From positions 354,159-418,158 of the forward strand of contig NZ_CP084091.1 in assembly GCF_020217425.1 (NCBI RefSeq): a stretch of DNA of 64,000 bases. Reading direction: 5' to 3'. The notes below the pieces were generated by a model. That model was not told the origin of the DNA, did no database searches, and worked only from the letters and a program-made list of their open reading frames with translations. The DNA is from Halomicrobium urmianum. GTDB taxonomy: Archaea; Halobacteriota; Halobacteria; Halobacteriales; Haloarculaceae. Each line of letters starts with the position of its first letter. The first letter of the stretch is position 1. A program made the translations under genes and the position numbers. Shown piece after piece: positions 1 to 9,110 of this stretch.

Positions 1-1461
1 CACCGAGTACGTCTCCTCGGGATCGATCGGTTCGCCGTCGATTCGCATCTCGACGAGGCGACGGCCGCGCTTGGCGGTCGGGTCGACGGTCACCTCAACG
101 TTCGAGGAGAAGTTGCGGACCCGACCGTCTTCCTGGTCGTATGGGTAGGGAGTGAAGTTGTCTTCGAGGAACTCCTCCATGTGGTTCGTGAGTTGCTGGC
201 CGTACGCGACGCCGCGGGCGACGGGCGTCGTCATCGGGAAGAACGTGTACAGCTGACCGAGCGTGATGTCGCCGGGCGGGATAGCGGTCCCGTACCGGAA
301 CCCGTGTGAGACGGCGAGGTCGGTGTCGAAGTGCGCCTGCAGTGCGTCGTTGAACAGCGTGTTCCACGCGCTCTCGAGGAACGACTGCCGGTAGAGTGGT
401 TTTTCCGTCCGGCCGACGACCGCGTCCAGCGGTCGATCGAGCGTCCCAGCCCCCCGCTCGAATCCCGGGTCGGACTCGAAGAAGGGCGCACGCACGGCTT
501 CGACTGTCTCCTCCGCATCGGCGTCCGGTTCCGGGGTGTGCTCGCCGTCCTCGGTCAGACAGTAGAGGTGGTGACGGAACTGCACCTCCCCGTCTCGAAC
601 TCGGAGGTCCACGCGGCCGAGCGCCTCGCCCATGCCCGACTCGACGACGACCGTTTCGGTCTCCTCGACGACGATCGGGTCGTAGGTGTACTCGTGGGTG
701 TGCGCGCTGAACATCACGTCCACGCTCGCACAGTCCTTTGCGGCCTGGACCATCCACGGGAGGCCGATCTCGGTGACCGCGACCACGACGTCGACGCCGT
801 CCTCGCGGGCGGCCTGTGCGGACTCTTCGAGGAGTGCGGGGTGCTTGCCGAAGCGGTACTTCCCCTCGTAGAACGCGGGCGCCATCCGGTCGACGTAGAC
901 GTTCGTCATCCCGACGACGCCCACGGAGAGTCCGCCGACTTCGAGGACGCTGTACGCGTCGTACAACCGCTCGTCGGTCTCCCAGTCGTAGAGGTTGTTC
1001 GCGAGAATCGGGGCGTCGAGACCGTCCATCAGTTCCACGAAGTTGCCGTCCTCGGCGGCCTCGTTCGAGTAATCCCAGTTGCCGGGAACGTAGACGTCGG
1101 GCGCAACGTGCTCGTTGATGGGGGCGAGCATCGCTCGCCCGTCGGTGTAGGTGGTCACGGCGGAGCCGTGGAAGGTGTCACCGCTCATCAGCGTACAGAC
1201 GTCGTAGCTCTCGCGGAGCTCGTCGAGCTTGGCTGCGAGCAGTGGGATCCCGCCGCCGCGCTCGACGACGCGGTCGTCGTCCCCGAAGTCGAAGTCCGGC
1301 CTCGACGTCTGATTGTCGTAGTAGACCTGATGGCGCGGCGATAGCTGTCCGTGGAGGTCGCTGACGTGCGCGAAGACCGCGTCGGGAGCGCCCGCGTCGT
1401 CGCCGGTAGCGTCACCGTCGAGGGACTTCCACTCGGCGATGGACGTCTCGTTCCCGTTCAT
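1..1461 (-). CDS. SoxB-like metallophosphoesterase / 5'-nucleotidase family protein (3' end outside window)
   Basis: Reading leftwards from the ATG at 1459-1461 the frame stays open to the window edge (487 codons), so the C-terminus is missing. Calcineurin-type metal motifs are in order: SDLHGQ near residue 36, GDTFHGS near 100, GNWDYS near 130 and SAHTHEY near 240. A second domain follows (from about residue 310) that resembles the 5'-nucleotidase C-terminal domain. GNWDYS differs from the common GNHE/D form and aligns with the AHWEF motif of SoxB thiosulfohydrolases, so a SoxB-like role in sulfur chemistry is possible; a plain 5'-nucleotidase is the alternative. There is no signal peptide at this start. 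It is divergent from a TauE/SafE exporter gene at 1700, which also points to sulfur compounds. Family certain, substrate inferred. Confidence 0.85.
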   Translation of the reverse strand, partial: MNGNETSIAEWKSLDGDATGDDAGAPDAVFAHVSDLHGQLSPRHQVYYDNQTSRPDFDFGDDDRVVERGGGIPLLAAKLDELRESYDVCTLMSGDTFHGSAVTTYTDGRAMLAPINEHVAPDVYVPGNWDYSNEAAEDGNFVELMDGLDAPILANNLYDWETDERLYDAYSVLEVGGLSVGVVGMTNVYVDRMAPAFYEGKYRFGKHPALLEESAQAAREDGVDVVVAVTEIGLPWMVQAAKDCASVDVMFSAHTHEYTYDPIVVEETETVVVESGMGEALGRVDLRVRDGEVQFRHHLYCLTEDGEHTPEPDADAEETVEAVRAPFFESDPGFERGAGTLDRPLDAVVGRTEKPLYRQSFLESAWNTLFNDALQAHFDTDLAVSHGFRYGTAIPPGDITLGQLYTFFPMTTPVARGVAYGQQLTNHMEEFLEDNFTPYPYDQEDGRVRNFSSNVEVTVDPTAKRGRRLVEMRIDGEPIDPEETYSV

Positions 1462-1609
1462 CGTGGGGCGGTTGCAGGTACGCCCTCCGACCGTTCAAGA
1501 CTTGTGCCTAATTTTGAAAGTACCGTACAACGCCATCTGCCGACACTGTCTCACCGAGATCAGACTCCACGTCTGCGAAGCACTACTCCAGTGCCGGGAA
1601 CGGAAACGA

Positions 1610-1634
1610 GTGAATAGTTTCAATTTCTACTATA
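1610..1634 (+). repeat. Half copy of the 86-bp palindromic element
   Basis: GTGAATAGTTTCAATTTCTA followed by CTATA matches the right arm of the 86-bp elements at 9025, 29928 and 37732. The left arm and the GC-rich apex are absent. It lies between the divergent SoxB-like and TauE/SafE genes. Confidence 0.8.
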
Positions 1635-1699
1635 AGTCTGGACGCCGTAGTATTGTCTGCAAAGATGCACGGACCGAACCGATCCCGGAGACGGTACCG

Positions 1700-2485
1700 A
1701 TGACGAGTAACTGGGTAACGACGGGGCTGTCTTCGGTCGTCATCCTCGTCGCGTCCGTGGTTCACGGTATTGCTGGCTTCGGTTTCGCGCAGGTGTCGAT
1801 GGGACTGATGCCGCTGTTTCGGTCGCCCTCGAGCGCGTCGATCATCTTCACGGCGACGGCGGTGGTGAGCAACGCCCGCGTCTGGTGGAGCGTCCGGGAC
1901 GCGTTCGACTGGCGAAAGTGGATCGTCCCCGTCGGCGGGCTCGTCGTCGGGATGCCGCTCGGTATCTACGTGTTCAGTCGGTTCGACGAGGCGCAGATGC
2001 GCGTCGCCATCGGGGCCGTCCTCGTGGTAGCGGTCGTCGTCGTGGGAGCGACTCAGCAACTCGACGTCGTCACGGACTGGATCGAAGCGAGAGACTACCG
2101 ACCGGGGAAGATTATCGGTGCGACGGCTGGTCTCCTCGCGGGGATTTTCGGCGGTGCCGTCGCCGTTCCCGGCCCGCCGATGATCGTTTACGGGGCGTTC
2201 ATGTCGGCCAGCGGGTTCTGGAGCGACGAAGAGATGAAGGCCACGTTCACCGCCTTCTTCGGAACGCTCATGCTGTATCGGCTGGGGAGTCTCACGTATA
2301 CCGGGTCGGTGACGACGCCACTGATGATCGAGGCCGCCGTCGCGATTCCGATGGTGTTCCTCGGTGCCTGGGTCGGCGTGTACATCTTCGACCACATCCC
2401 CGAGCGCATCTTCCAGTGGCTCGTGCTGGTACTGCTGACCGTGAACGCGTTCGTCCTCCTGTTCACGGCAGTTCCGGAACTCTGA
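1700..2485 (+). CDS. TauE/SafE-family membrane transporter
   Basis: A 261-residue hydrophobic protein with about eight membrane segments. HGIAGFGFAQVSMGL near residue 20 and the matching GATAGLLAGIFGGAVAVPGP in the second half are the paired signature of the TauE/SafE (sulfite exporter-like) superfamily. The frame is open further upstream to 1439, but that stretch is not membrane-like and runs through the palindromic repeat, so the ATG at 1700 is chosen. Known family members export sulfite, sulfoacetate or other organosulfur anions, or take up anions. Divergent orientation with the SoxB-like gene suggests joint work on sulfur compounds, which is inference. Confidence 0.85.
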   Translation: MTSNWVTTGLSSVVILVASVVHGIAGFGFAQVSMGLMPLFRSPSSASIIFTATAVVSNARVWWSVRDAFDWRKWIVPVGGLVVGMPLGIYVFSRFDEAQMRVAIGAVLVVAVVVVGATQQLDVVTDWIEARDYRPGKIIGATAGLLAGIFGGAVAVPGPPMIVYGAFMSASGFWSDEEMKATFTAFFGTLMLYRLGSLTYTGSVTTPLMIEAAVAIPMVFLGAWVGVYIFDHIPERIFQWLVLVLLTVNAFVLLFTAVPEL

Positions 2486-2885
2486 CCGCATTCAGCTGTC
2501 CTCTGTACGAGGACTTCGGCCCTCCCGCTACGTGCTACGCTGGTTGTGACCAGAAGGCAGCGTCGTACCGGCGCTGATCCGTGTGCTCTCCGGACGCCGG
2601 TCGGGTGCTCATCGCGTTCCGACGGCTCTCGGCGTATTTCCGGAGGATCACGGCACAGACCTGGCAGCGATCGTCATCGTGGTTCTCACGTCCTTCGGCG
2701 CATTCGAGGCGGACAGGGCCGCAAACGCGGCGTGGAACGTTCTCCCTCGCGGCCTCGACGCCGCAGGAGTGGGACGCCCCGAACCAGCGGCCGCAGAATC
2801 GCACATCGGTTCTGACGGGCTGCGGAAATCGCTTCGCGATTTTCGAACGCCCGTGGAGATTGCGCGCCCCGCGGACGCCCGGGCA
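2486..2885. other. 400-bp stretch without a recognisable gene
   Basis: Open frames exist on both strands but none matches a family I know. A minus-strand frame (2535-2918) has scattered CxxC-like pairs and no coherent fold. A short AT-rich inverted repeat (GAAATCGCTTCGCGATTTTC) lies at about 2825-2844. The stretch leads into the solo IS1341-type end at 2886 and may be decayed mobile DNA. Confidence 0.5.
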
Positions 2886-3000
2886 TCTGCAAAGCGCGTT
2901 CGTGAGATGTGATCTCACGGGCTGTCAGACGCAGTCTGATACCGTCGTGAGAGCGGGAAGCCCTGTCCTCACAGAGCGAACGGCGTCAGCCGTGAGCGAG
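2886..3000 (+). ncRNA. Solo IS1341-type end with conserved RNA-like hairpins (copy A)
   Basis: A 115-bp block repeated at 57693-57807 with the same length. It holds the hairpins GTGAGAT-GTG-ATCTCAC and GTCAGAC-GCA-GTCTGA(T), the string GCGGGAAGCCC, and the stem ACGGC-GTCA-GCCGT. In the other copy the last stem is ACCGC-GATA-GCGGT, so both sides changed together, which points to selection on RNA structure. The AAGC-GGAAGCCC string resembles the 3' ends of haloarchaeal IS1341-type elements, where TnpB guide RNAs (sotRNA/omega-RNA) are encoded. No tnpB is adjacent. That it is transcribed is inference. Confidence 0.55.
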
Positions 3001-3014
3001 CAGGGCAGGGTCGT

Positions 3015-5672
3015 TCACCGGAATCGGCCGAGCAGCTCGTAATCGTGATCCGGAGTGTACCGGCGGAACAGCAGACTGTTCGACAGCACCGACACGCTCG
3101 AGAAGGCCATCGCGCCGGCGGCGAGCACGGGCTGGAGCAGCCCGAGTGAAGCCAGCGGGATCATCGCCGTGTTGTAGCCGAGCGCCCACACGAGGTTCTG
3201 CTTGATCTTCTGGAGCGTCGCGTCCGAGATGCGGATGGCCTTCACCACGTCGAGCGGGTCGTCACGCATCAGCGTCACGTCCGCCGCTTCGATGGCGACG
3301 TCCGTCCCGCTCCCGATAGCGGTCCCGACGGTCGCGACCGCGAGCGCGGGCGCGTCGTTGACGCCGTCGCCCACCATCATCGCCTTGCGACCGTCGCCCT
3401 GAATGGCCTCGACGGCGTCGGATTTGTCCTCGGGGAGGACCTCCGCGCGGACGTTCTCGGGGTCGATGCCGACCTGCTCGGCGACGGAGCGGGCGGTCCG
3501 TTCGTTGTCACCGGTGATCATCATCACGTCGACGCCGCGCTCCTGCAGTTGGCTCACAGCCTCCGCCGCACTGTCTTTGATCGTGTCGGCGTCGGCGACC
3601 ACACCGACGAGCTCGTCCTCGTAGGCGACGAGCATCGCCGTCTTCCCCTCGTTCTCGAGGTGCTCCATCGTCTCCTGGGCGGGCGAGGGGTCGATTCCGT
3701 TGTCGCGGAGGAGTTTCCGATTGCCGACCAGCACCTCGCTGTCACCGACGGTCGCTTTGATACCGTGGCCGGGGACGTTCTCGAAGTCGTCCGGGTCGGT
3801 CACGTCGACGTCGCGCTCTCTGGCTCCGTCGACGATGGCCCGTGCGAGCGGGTGTTCGCTCCCGCTCTCGGCCGTGGCTGCGAGCCGCAACACGTCGTCC
3901 TCGCTGAGGCGGTCACGTGCGGTCAGTTGGCCGCCGTCGGATCGGCGATCCGACGAGGACCCGCGCGCACCGCTCGCGGGACCGCCGTCGGCTGCCGGCT
4001 CTCCACCGTCCGCGACAGGTTGGCCGTCACTGTCGAAGACGACGACGTCGGTCAGTTCCATCTCGCCTTTCGTCAGCGTGCCCGTCTTGTCGAAGACGAC
4101 CGTGTCGACGTCCTTCGCACGTTCGAGGACGTCACCGCCCTTGAACAGGACGCCGTTCTGGGCACCGATCGTCGTCCCGACCATCGTTGCAGCGGGCGTC
4201 GCTAGCCCGAGCGCACAGGGACAGGCGATCAACACGGACGACGCGAAGACGATGAGCGCGAACTCGAAGACTGAGACGGTGCCACCAGCCACGGCCGGTC
4301 CGCCAGCGACCGCTCCCCAGAGCGGGAGCCAGTCGACGAACCCGGCGAGTGCTTCGGGGAACAGGAACCACACAGTGCCCCACAGCAACGCGTTCGCGAT
4401 GACCGCGGGGACGAAGTACGCCGAGATACGGTCCGCCAGGTTCTGGATGTCGGGCTGGCGCGACTGGGCTTCCTTGACCGTCTGGACGATCTGCTGGAGC
4501 GCCGTGTCCGCACCGACCTTCGTCGCCTCGACGACGAGGACGCCGTTCTCGTTGATCGTCGAGCCCACGACCTCGTCGCCCTCGCCTTTCTCGACGGGGA
4601 CCGACTCGCCGGTGACCATCGACTCGTCGACGGCGCTCTGGCCGTCGACGACGACGCCGTCGGTGGGAATCTGCTCGCCGGGACGGACCTTCATGCGGTC
4701 GCCGACGGTGACGTCTTCCAGTGGCACTTCCGCTTCGGTACCGTCATCGTCGACGAGGGTGGCCGTCTCGGCCTCCATCTCGAGGAGCTTCCGAAGGGCG
4801 TCGCCTGCCTGCCCTTTCGAGCGGGCTTCGAGGTAGTTCCCGAGGGTGATGAACACGAGGATCAACGCGGCAGTGTCGAAATACAGGCTCCCCGCGATCA
4901 GTCCGGCAAGCACCGCGACCGAGTAGAGATACGCAGTCGACGAACCCAGCGCGATGAGAACGTCCATGTTGGCGCGCCCGTTGTTGACCAGCGCGTTGTA
5001 CGAGTTCCTGTAGAACGGCCAGCCGAGCACGGCCTGAACGGGCGTCGCCAGCAGGAACTCGACCCACCCGAACTCGACGCCGAAGATCGTCTCGGGGAGG
5101 ATTCCGCCGCCGAGCAGAAACTTCTCCGCGAGGAAAAACAGCATCGGGGCCGAGAGCGCGGCTCCGAACAGCGTCAGTCGAAGCTGTTTTCGGATCTCGC
5201 CCTGTCGTGCGGCGTCCCGGGCATCGGCACCCGATTCACCGCCGTCGCTGTCTTCGCGGACCGGCGAGTAACCGGCGTCCTCGATAGCGTCGTAGAGCGC
5301 GTCGAGGGACGTGTCCGCGGGGTTGTACCTGACCTGCGCTTCGTCGGTGGCGAAGTTCGCGTCGGCCGCGATAACGCCCGGCGTGTTCTCGAGTGCGGTC
5401 TCGTTCGTCTGCACGCAGTTGGCACAGGTCATATCGGAGATGCCTATGGTCACCGTGTCAGACACCGCACCGTAGCCGGCGTCCTCGATCGCCTCATAGA
5501 TCTCAGCGAGCGATACCTCGTCAGGGTCGTACTCGACGGAACCCTCGTCCGTGGCGAAGTTGGCGTTCGCCTCGACGACGCCGTCGAGCGACTCCAGGGC
5601 GTCGCCAACTGTCCCCGAGCAGTTGGCACAGGTCATCCCTGTGATGTCGAGATGTGCTGTACGTGTTTCCAT
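3015..5672 (-). CDS. copA: Copper-exporting P1B-type ATPase
   Basis: An 885-residue heavy-metal ATPase. Two N-terminal HMA domains carry MTCANC (Cys15/18 and Cys83/86), then come eight membrane helices with the ion-binding CPC motif ([15 protein letters not shown]). The actuator domain has VTGES, the phosphorylation site is [10 protein letters not shown], the nucleotide-binding HP motif is SEHPLARAI and the hinge is [13 protein letters not shown] is typical of Cu+ (CopA, P1B-1) pumps. Between DKTG and the HP motif is a roughly 50-residue insert rich in D, G and S, which looks like a haloarchaeal surface loop. The gene is divergent from the CopZ-like gene at 6114. Efflux of cytosolic Cu+/Ag+ is the expected role. 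Confidence 0.97.
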   Translation of the reverse strand: METRTAHLDITGMTCANCSGTVGDALESLDGVVEANANFATDEGSVEYDPDEVSLAEIYEAIEDAGYGAVSDTVTIGISDMTCANCVQTNETALENTPGVIAADANFATDEAQVRYNPADTSLDALYDAIEDAGYSPVREDSDGGESGADARDAARQGEIRKQLRLTLFGAALSAPMLFFLAEKFLLGGGILPETIFGVEFGWVEFLLATPVQAVLGWPFYRNSYNALVNNGRANMDVLIALGSSTAYLYSVAVLAGLIAGSLYFDTAALILVFITLGNYLEARSKGQAGDALRKLLEMEAETATLVDDDGTEAEVPLEDVTVGDRMKVRPGEQIPTDGVVVDGQSAVDESMVTGESVPVEKGEGDEVVGSTINENGVLVVEATKVGADTALQQIVQTVKEAQSRQPDIQNLADRISAYFVPAVIANALLWGTVWFLFPEALAGFVDWLPLWGAVAGGPAVAGGTVSVFEFALIVFASSVLIACPCALGLATPAATMVGTTIGAQNGVLFKGGDVLERAKDVDTVVFDKTGTLTKGEMELTDVVVFDSDGQPVADGGEPAADGGPASGARGSSSDRRSDGGQLTARDRLSEDDVLRLAATAESGSEHPLARAIVDGARERDVDVTDPDDFENVPGHGIKATVGDSEVLVGNRKLLRDNGIDPSPAQETMEHLENEGKTAMLVAYEDELVGVVADADTIKDSAAEAVSQLQERGVDVMMITGDNERTARSVAEQVGIDPENVRAEVLPEDKSDAVEAIQGDGRKAMMVGDGVNDAPALAVATVGTAIGSGTDVAIEAADVTLMRDDPLDVVKAIRISDATLQKIKQNLVWALGYNTAMIPLASLGLLQPVLAAGAMAFSSVSVLSNSLLFRRYTPDHDYELLGRFR

Positions 5673-6113
5673 GTCATACTAGAGGGGCTACTCCGTTAGG
5701 TGAGTTTCTACTAGTATAGTTGGGGTAACCGACGGCGTTTACTTTCGATTCCAAACCCAAGTCAGCGCTACACGCCCCCTTCGAGACGTTGGCGTCGGTC
5801 CTCGAATCGACTCTGACACGAGTGAAGCGGGTGGCGATCTGGCCTCCTGGAGCCGTGTGACGCGATCCGAGACGGCTGACCCCGACGGTCACTTTCCCCG
5901 CCGATCGCGCTGAACGGCCGGCAGACGTTCTCAGCTAACGGCGAGAGAATTCCCGTGTTCGTTTCGTTCAGGTCCCAGAGACCGGTCGAAACGGACGCAG
6001 GATCCGATACTATTCCCCAGAAGATACTTTGGAATCCGTCGTTTCGCAACCGCTCGAACAGCACTATCGAAGCAGAAAACGACAAAGAGGAGCCGTCCGT
6101 ATTTCTCACCGGA
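5673..6113. promoter_or_regulatory. Divergent copA/copZ control region
   Basis: About 440 bp separate the divergent copper genes. On the minus strand a TATA-like CTATACTAG lies about 40 bases before the copA start (near 5712-5720), implying a short 5' leader. No clear TATA box was found at the right distance from the copZ start, although AT-rich stretches occur near 6020-6070. No operator could be assigned. Confidence 0.45.
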
Positions 6114-6311
6114 ATGAGCCAGAAGATCACCGTCGAGGGAATGACTTGCGGCCACTGTGAACAGACAGTCGAAGAGGCGCTTCAGGGCGTGTCTGGCGTG
6201 ACTGACGCCACCGCCGATCGCGAGGCCGAACAGGCGAGGGTCGACGGTGACGCCGACGTCACGGCCCTCGTGCAAGCCGTCGAAGACGCTGGATACACGG
6301 CCCACGCCTGA
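6114..6311 (+). CDS. copZ: CopZ-like heavy-metal-associated domain protein
   Basis: A 65-residue single HMA domain. The metal site is GMTCGHC near residues 9-15 and the fold pattern (VEGMTCGHCEQTVEEAL, then DAGYTAHA at the end) is complete. The frame extends upstream to 5955, but only from the ATG at 6114 does the sequence look like an HMA domain, and the length then equals that of stand-alone copper chaperones. Such proteins carry Cu+ to CopA and buffer it in the cytosol. The neighbouring divergent copA supports this role. Confidence 0.92.
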   Translation: MSQKITVEGMTCGHCEQTVEEALQGVSGVTDATADREAEQARVDGDADVTALVQAVEDAGYTAHA

Positions 6312-6620
6312 GATCGCACGGACCGATCGCGGCCGACCGCCCCGCCGTTCTCTTCCGAATCCGCCCGTCCGGCGTTGTTGAAACTCTCAGTCGGCGATAG
6401 GTTTCAGCAGTCGTGCTGACTCGATGGAAACGCTGCTACGCCGTGAGGGCGGGAAGTGAATACAGCGCGCGTATCATAGAAGTCACTCCAGATCAGGGAC
6501 ACCTGAAACAGTCGAGACAGACTATCCGTCCAGTCGAGCGCCACGAGCGCACGACTGTCGCTCCGACACCTCTCGAAGTCCGCATACTGTTTTACTCCTT
6601 GACGTAGTCACTATGGCGTA
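6312..6620. other. 309-bp intergenic region
   Basis: No convincing coding sequence. A 64-codon open frame at 6413-6607 has no recognisable features. The region ends in TTTTACTCC about 30 bases before the GTG at 6621, which may be the TATA element for the next gene. Confidence 0.5.
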
Positions 6621-7184
6621 GTGGCAGGGGAGAGACCGTCCGAGAGGGAGGAGCCAGAGTCCGACGAGAGCGATGTCGAGGACTTACTCGATCGACTCGA
6701 GGACCTCGAGAAGACGGCCGATTCACAGGAAGAGCGCCGGGTCATTCGACAGACCATCAGAACCCTCGACAGACTGTCAGCCCGTCGTATCTTCGGTATC
6801 GACGACCTAGTCCAGCAGATCGTCGGTGGGATCGTTCTCTCCGCGCCGTTCGTCGTCACCGAGGAGGTCTGGAACCTCGCCGCGTCGATGAACTGGATTC
6901 AGTGGATCATCACGGTCTTCATGGTAGTCATGATCGGTTACGGCACCCTATATAGGGCGGATGACGAACGCGCCCCCGAATGGGAGGAGTCGATCGCCGG
7001 ACTCCCGCTCCGGTTCGTCTCGCTACTGCTCATATCGTACCTCTCGGTGGCGATGCTGGGGTTCCTATTCGACGCGCCCACGACGTTCGAGGCAACTCCG
7101 CTGACGACGGCGAAAGCCATCTCGATTGGAGCCATCTTCAGCGTCGTCGGCGCCGCGACCGCAGACTCACTCTTCGGCGGGTGA
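6621..7184 (+). CDS. DUF2391-like integral membrane protein
   Basis: A 187-residue protein with a GTG start; an ATG nine bases upstream is followed at once by a stop. The first 50 residues are charged and partly coiled-coil (ESDVEDLLDRLEDLEKTADS). Then follow four or five membrane helices, including LVQQIVGGIVLSAPFVVTEE and the glycine-rich end SIGAIFSVVGAATADSLFGG. This arrangement matches the archaeal/bacterial DUF2391 membrane family of unknown function. It stands alone, with no operon partner. Confidence 0.7.
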   Translation: MAGERPSEREEPESDESDVEDLLDRLEDLEKTADSQEERRVIRQTIRTLDRLSARRIFGIDDLVQQIVGGIVLSAPFVVTEEVWNLAASMNWIQWIITVFMVVMIGYGTLYRADDERAPEWEESIAGLPLRFVSLLLISYLSVAMLGFLFDAPTTFEATPLTTAKAISIGAIFSVVGAATADSLFGG

Positions 7185-7185
7185 G

Positions 7186-7299
7186 CTAACCCACGACTAA
7201 ACAGTAGTTGCTGAATTGGTTCATTAGCTCTTCCAGTGCATCATAGAACTGATCGGATGCAGCTCGGACGGCGTCTGCTTCGGTACTTGATTGACTCAT
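7186..7299 (-). pseudogene. N-terminal remnant of a SnoaL-like (DUF4440-type) protein
   Basis: Only 37 residues remain. DAVRAASDQFYDALEELMN is the usual first helix of haloarchaeal SnoaL-like/nuclear transport factor 2 fold proteins, which then continue for about 100 residues with a WSH motif. Here the frame ends after a few unrelated residues. Family assignment rests on this one helix. Confidence 0.4.
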
Positions 7300-7401
7300 G
7301 TGCTGTGTCTCTCCATGCTCACACAGGATGCCCACTCGTGTGAACTGGTAATATTTTCTCGCTGTAATGGTGTGACGAGTTACTGAGTGACTCACGACCA
7401 A

Positions 7402-7533
7402 TCAGGCCGGAAGAGACGAGCGCGTATCCCCGCCTTCCCGTGAGTGACGACCGACCAGGACTGCGAGGACAGTGAGGCCGATCGCTTCGAGTATCGCCAG
7501 CGCCGGTGAGCCGTTCGCTTCCGTGGTTTTCAT
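7402..7533 (-). CDS. Short open frame with one membrane segment
   Basis: Forty-three codons from the ATG at 7531-7533. The middle (SPALAILEAIGLTVLAVLVG) could span a membrane and is followed by basic residues. The tail resembles a PGF-CTERM-like surface-anchor end, so this may be the remnant of a longer exported protein rather than a gene. No Shine-Dalgarno or TATA element was seen. Weakly supported. Confidence 0.25.
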   Translation of the reverse strand: MKTTEANGSPALAILEAIGLTVLAVLVGRHSREGGDTRSSLPA

Positions 7534-7620
7534 AGCAACGGAGTTCGGGGGTCGATCCTGGACTTCCCCCTATAGCCGTCTTTCAGCAGACCTAACTACC
7601 CACTCTCAGGACCGTCCTGC

Positions 7621-8271
7621 ATGCCCTCCGTGACCGAGATCGAACCGCCACAGGAAGCAGTCGGTGTCGCAGAGCGATATCTCCGGCGCGAACGTTCCCT
7701 GAACGGACTCGTCGTCGTCCTGGTGATCTCGCTGTTTTTGGGGACGTACCTGATGACGACACTGCTGCCCGCAGCAGTCGTCGCAGTGGTCTTGCTCATC
7801 GTTGCTCGGGCGCCAGTCCTCCAGTCACGTGGCACGGTCCGCCTCCGAACGACCGACGACCCCGAGACGGTCGTCGACTCGTTCACCGGTCCGACGCCAC
7901 CGGTGCTCGCGTTCCAGTGGGGACCCGCGGACGAAGTGACGACGTCGGACGACACAGTCACGTACCGGCTGTCGTACCTGTATGGCCTGCGAACCGCCGA
8001 GATGACGGTCCACAGGGAGTCGAACGCCGCACCGAACGGGACGCGACGCGTCGAAATAGCCGTCACGGCGAACGACCGGCCGTGGGCGACGTACACGGCG
8101 GCGATCTGCCCCAGCGACGACCACACTGTCGTCGACGTCGAGTACGAATCGAACCGTCGCTTCGGCCTGCGACGTCTCCCACAGCAGTTCGTCGCCGACC
8201 GGTACCGCGACGACGTCCTAGCCGCTCAGGGATACACCGTCGTCGAGCGCACCTCTCACTTCGGCCGCTGA
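7621..8271 (+). CDS. Haloarchaeal membrane-anchored protein of unknown function
   Basis: A 216-residue protein from the ATG at 7621. Residues 28-62 form two membrane helices (GLVVVLVISLFLGTYL and AAVVAVVLLIVARAPVL). The remaining 150 residues form a soluble beta-rich domain with acidic composition and no catalytic motif I recognise. Codon use looks like that of its neighbours. It points toward the convergent UspA gene. No function can be assigned. Confidence 0.7.
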   Translation: MPSVTEIEPPQEAVGVAERYLRRERSLNGLVVVLVISLFLGTYLMTTLLPAAVVAVVLLIVARAPVLQSRGTVRLRTTDDPETVVDSFTGPTPPVLAFQWGPADEVTTSDDTVTYRLSYLYGLRTAEMTVHRESNAAPNGTRRVEIAVTANDRPWATYTAAICPSDDHTVVDVEYESNRRFGLRRLPQQFVADRYRDDVLAAQGYTVVERTSHFGR

Positions 8272-8441
8272 AACGGGTTTTCGCACACTCGGGAAGGGTA
8301 CCCAGCATACCAATTGCTGATCCAATATTTCTGGCCTGAAGCCAGTAACTCTTTACTACGAAGTACAGTGGCAGAACTGATCGGTATCTCGTTACCGGAC
8401 GGTGCCCGAGGGGGCTGTCCGTCGGACGCAGTCGCCGCTGC

Positions 8442-8861
8442 TCATCGAGCGACGATCACAGGGACGGGCGACTGGCGAAACACTCTCTGGGCGACGTTCC
8501 CGACGACCAGACGATCAGCCAACGTGCCGCTGTGGCTCCCGATGACGACCGCATCGAAGTCGTCAGCTCTGTTCAGAATTGTCCGAGACGGATGTCCCAG
8601 TTGCACCTCGGTAGTGAGCTCGACGTCGTACTCGGCGGCGAGTTCCCGGGCGTCGTCGAACACCTCCTCCGCGCGCTCCTCGGCGGCTTCTTCGAGGTCC
8701 TCCTCGAGGGCGAGTGCCGTGGCTGCTACCCCCCACGACGACGGCCCGCCGGCGACGTGCAAGACGGTGATCTCCGCGTCGGGATGGTTCTCGAGGGCGT
8801 ACTCGAGCGCTCGCTGGGCCATCTCCGAGTCGTTCATCGGAACGAGGATTCGCGAAAGCAT
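8442..8861 (-). CDS. Universal stress protein (UspA family)
   Basis: A single 139-residue Usp domain. It opens with the usual beta strand (MLSRILVPMNDSEMAQRALE), has VTVLHVAGG-like strand 2, and ends with the ATP-binding signature GSHSGTLADRLVVGNVAQRV (G-x2-G-x9-G-S/T type, slightly altered) and SPVPVIVAR. The length equals a one-domain Usp. A roughly 25-residue acidic helix (EEDLEEAAEERAEEVFDD) is typical of haloarchaeal members. Role in stress survival is only known at family level. Confidence 0.92.
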   Translation of the reverse strand: MLSRILVPMNDSEMAQRALEYALENHPDAEITVLHVAGGPSSWGVAATALALEEDLEEAAEERAEEVFDDARELAAEYDVELTTEVQLGHPSRTILNRADDFDAVVIGSHSGTLADRLVVGNVAQRVFRQSPVPVIVAR

Positions 8862-9024
8862 GCGACGACTACGGACAGGACACGAATAAAATGGGGGCTC
8901 GCTCGCTCCGAGATGTGCGACGTCTCACCACCGGCCGCCGAAGCATCTGCAGTGTTCAGCACGACACTTCTGTCACTTGCTGGTAGATCGCGGGCTGGCG
9001 CGGTACCTTGTCACTCTCTCCTGA

Positions 9025-9110
9025 CTATAGGAGAAATTGAACGCACTGACACACTCGAAGGGCACCCGTGATGTCCTTCGATGTGTAAATAGTTTCAATT
9101 TCTCCTATAG
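9025..9110 (+). repeat. 86-bp palindromic element, copy 2
   Basis: It begins CTATAGGAGAAATTGAACGC and ends AGTTTCAATTTCTCCTATAG, with an imperfect GC-rich inverted core (CGAAGGGCACC / ATGTCCTTCG). The outer change TAGTAG to TAGGAG on the left is matched by CTACTA to CTCCTA on the right, so pairing of the arms is kept. It lies in the 415-bp gap between the UspA gene and the lipoprotein gene, which is otherwise empty. Confidence 0.9.

Noticed and set aside
331..1344. Long plus-strand open frame opposite the SoxB-like gene
   Set aside because: It is the mirror of a GC-rich minus-strand gene whose translation shows clear metallophosphoesterase motifs; the plus-strand product has no family features.
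2535..2918. Minus-strand frame with several Cys pairs
   Set aside because: Cys pairs do not form a known zinc motif and the frame runs into the solo IS1341 end, so it is not reported as a gene.
9025..9110. 86-bp palindrome as a simple terminator
   Set aside because: It occurs in both orientations, also far from gene ends, with fixed length and framed ends, so a mobile or structured element fits better.
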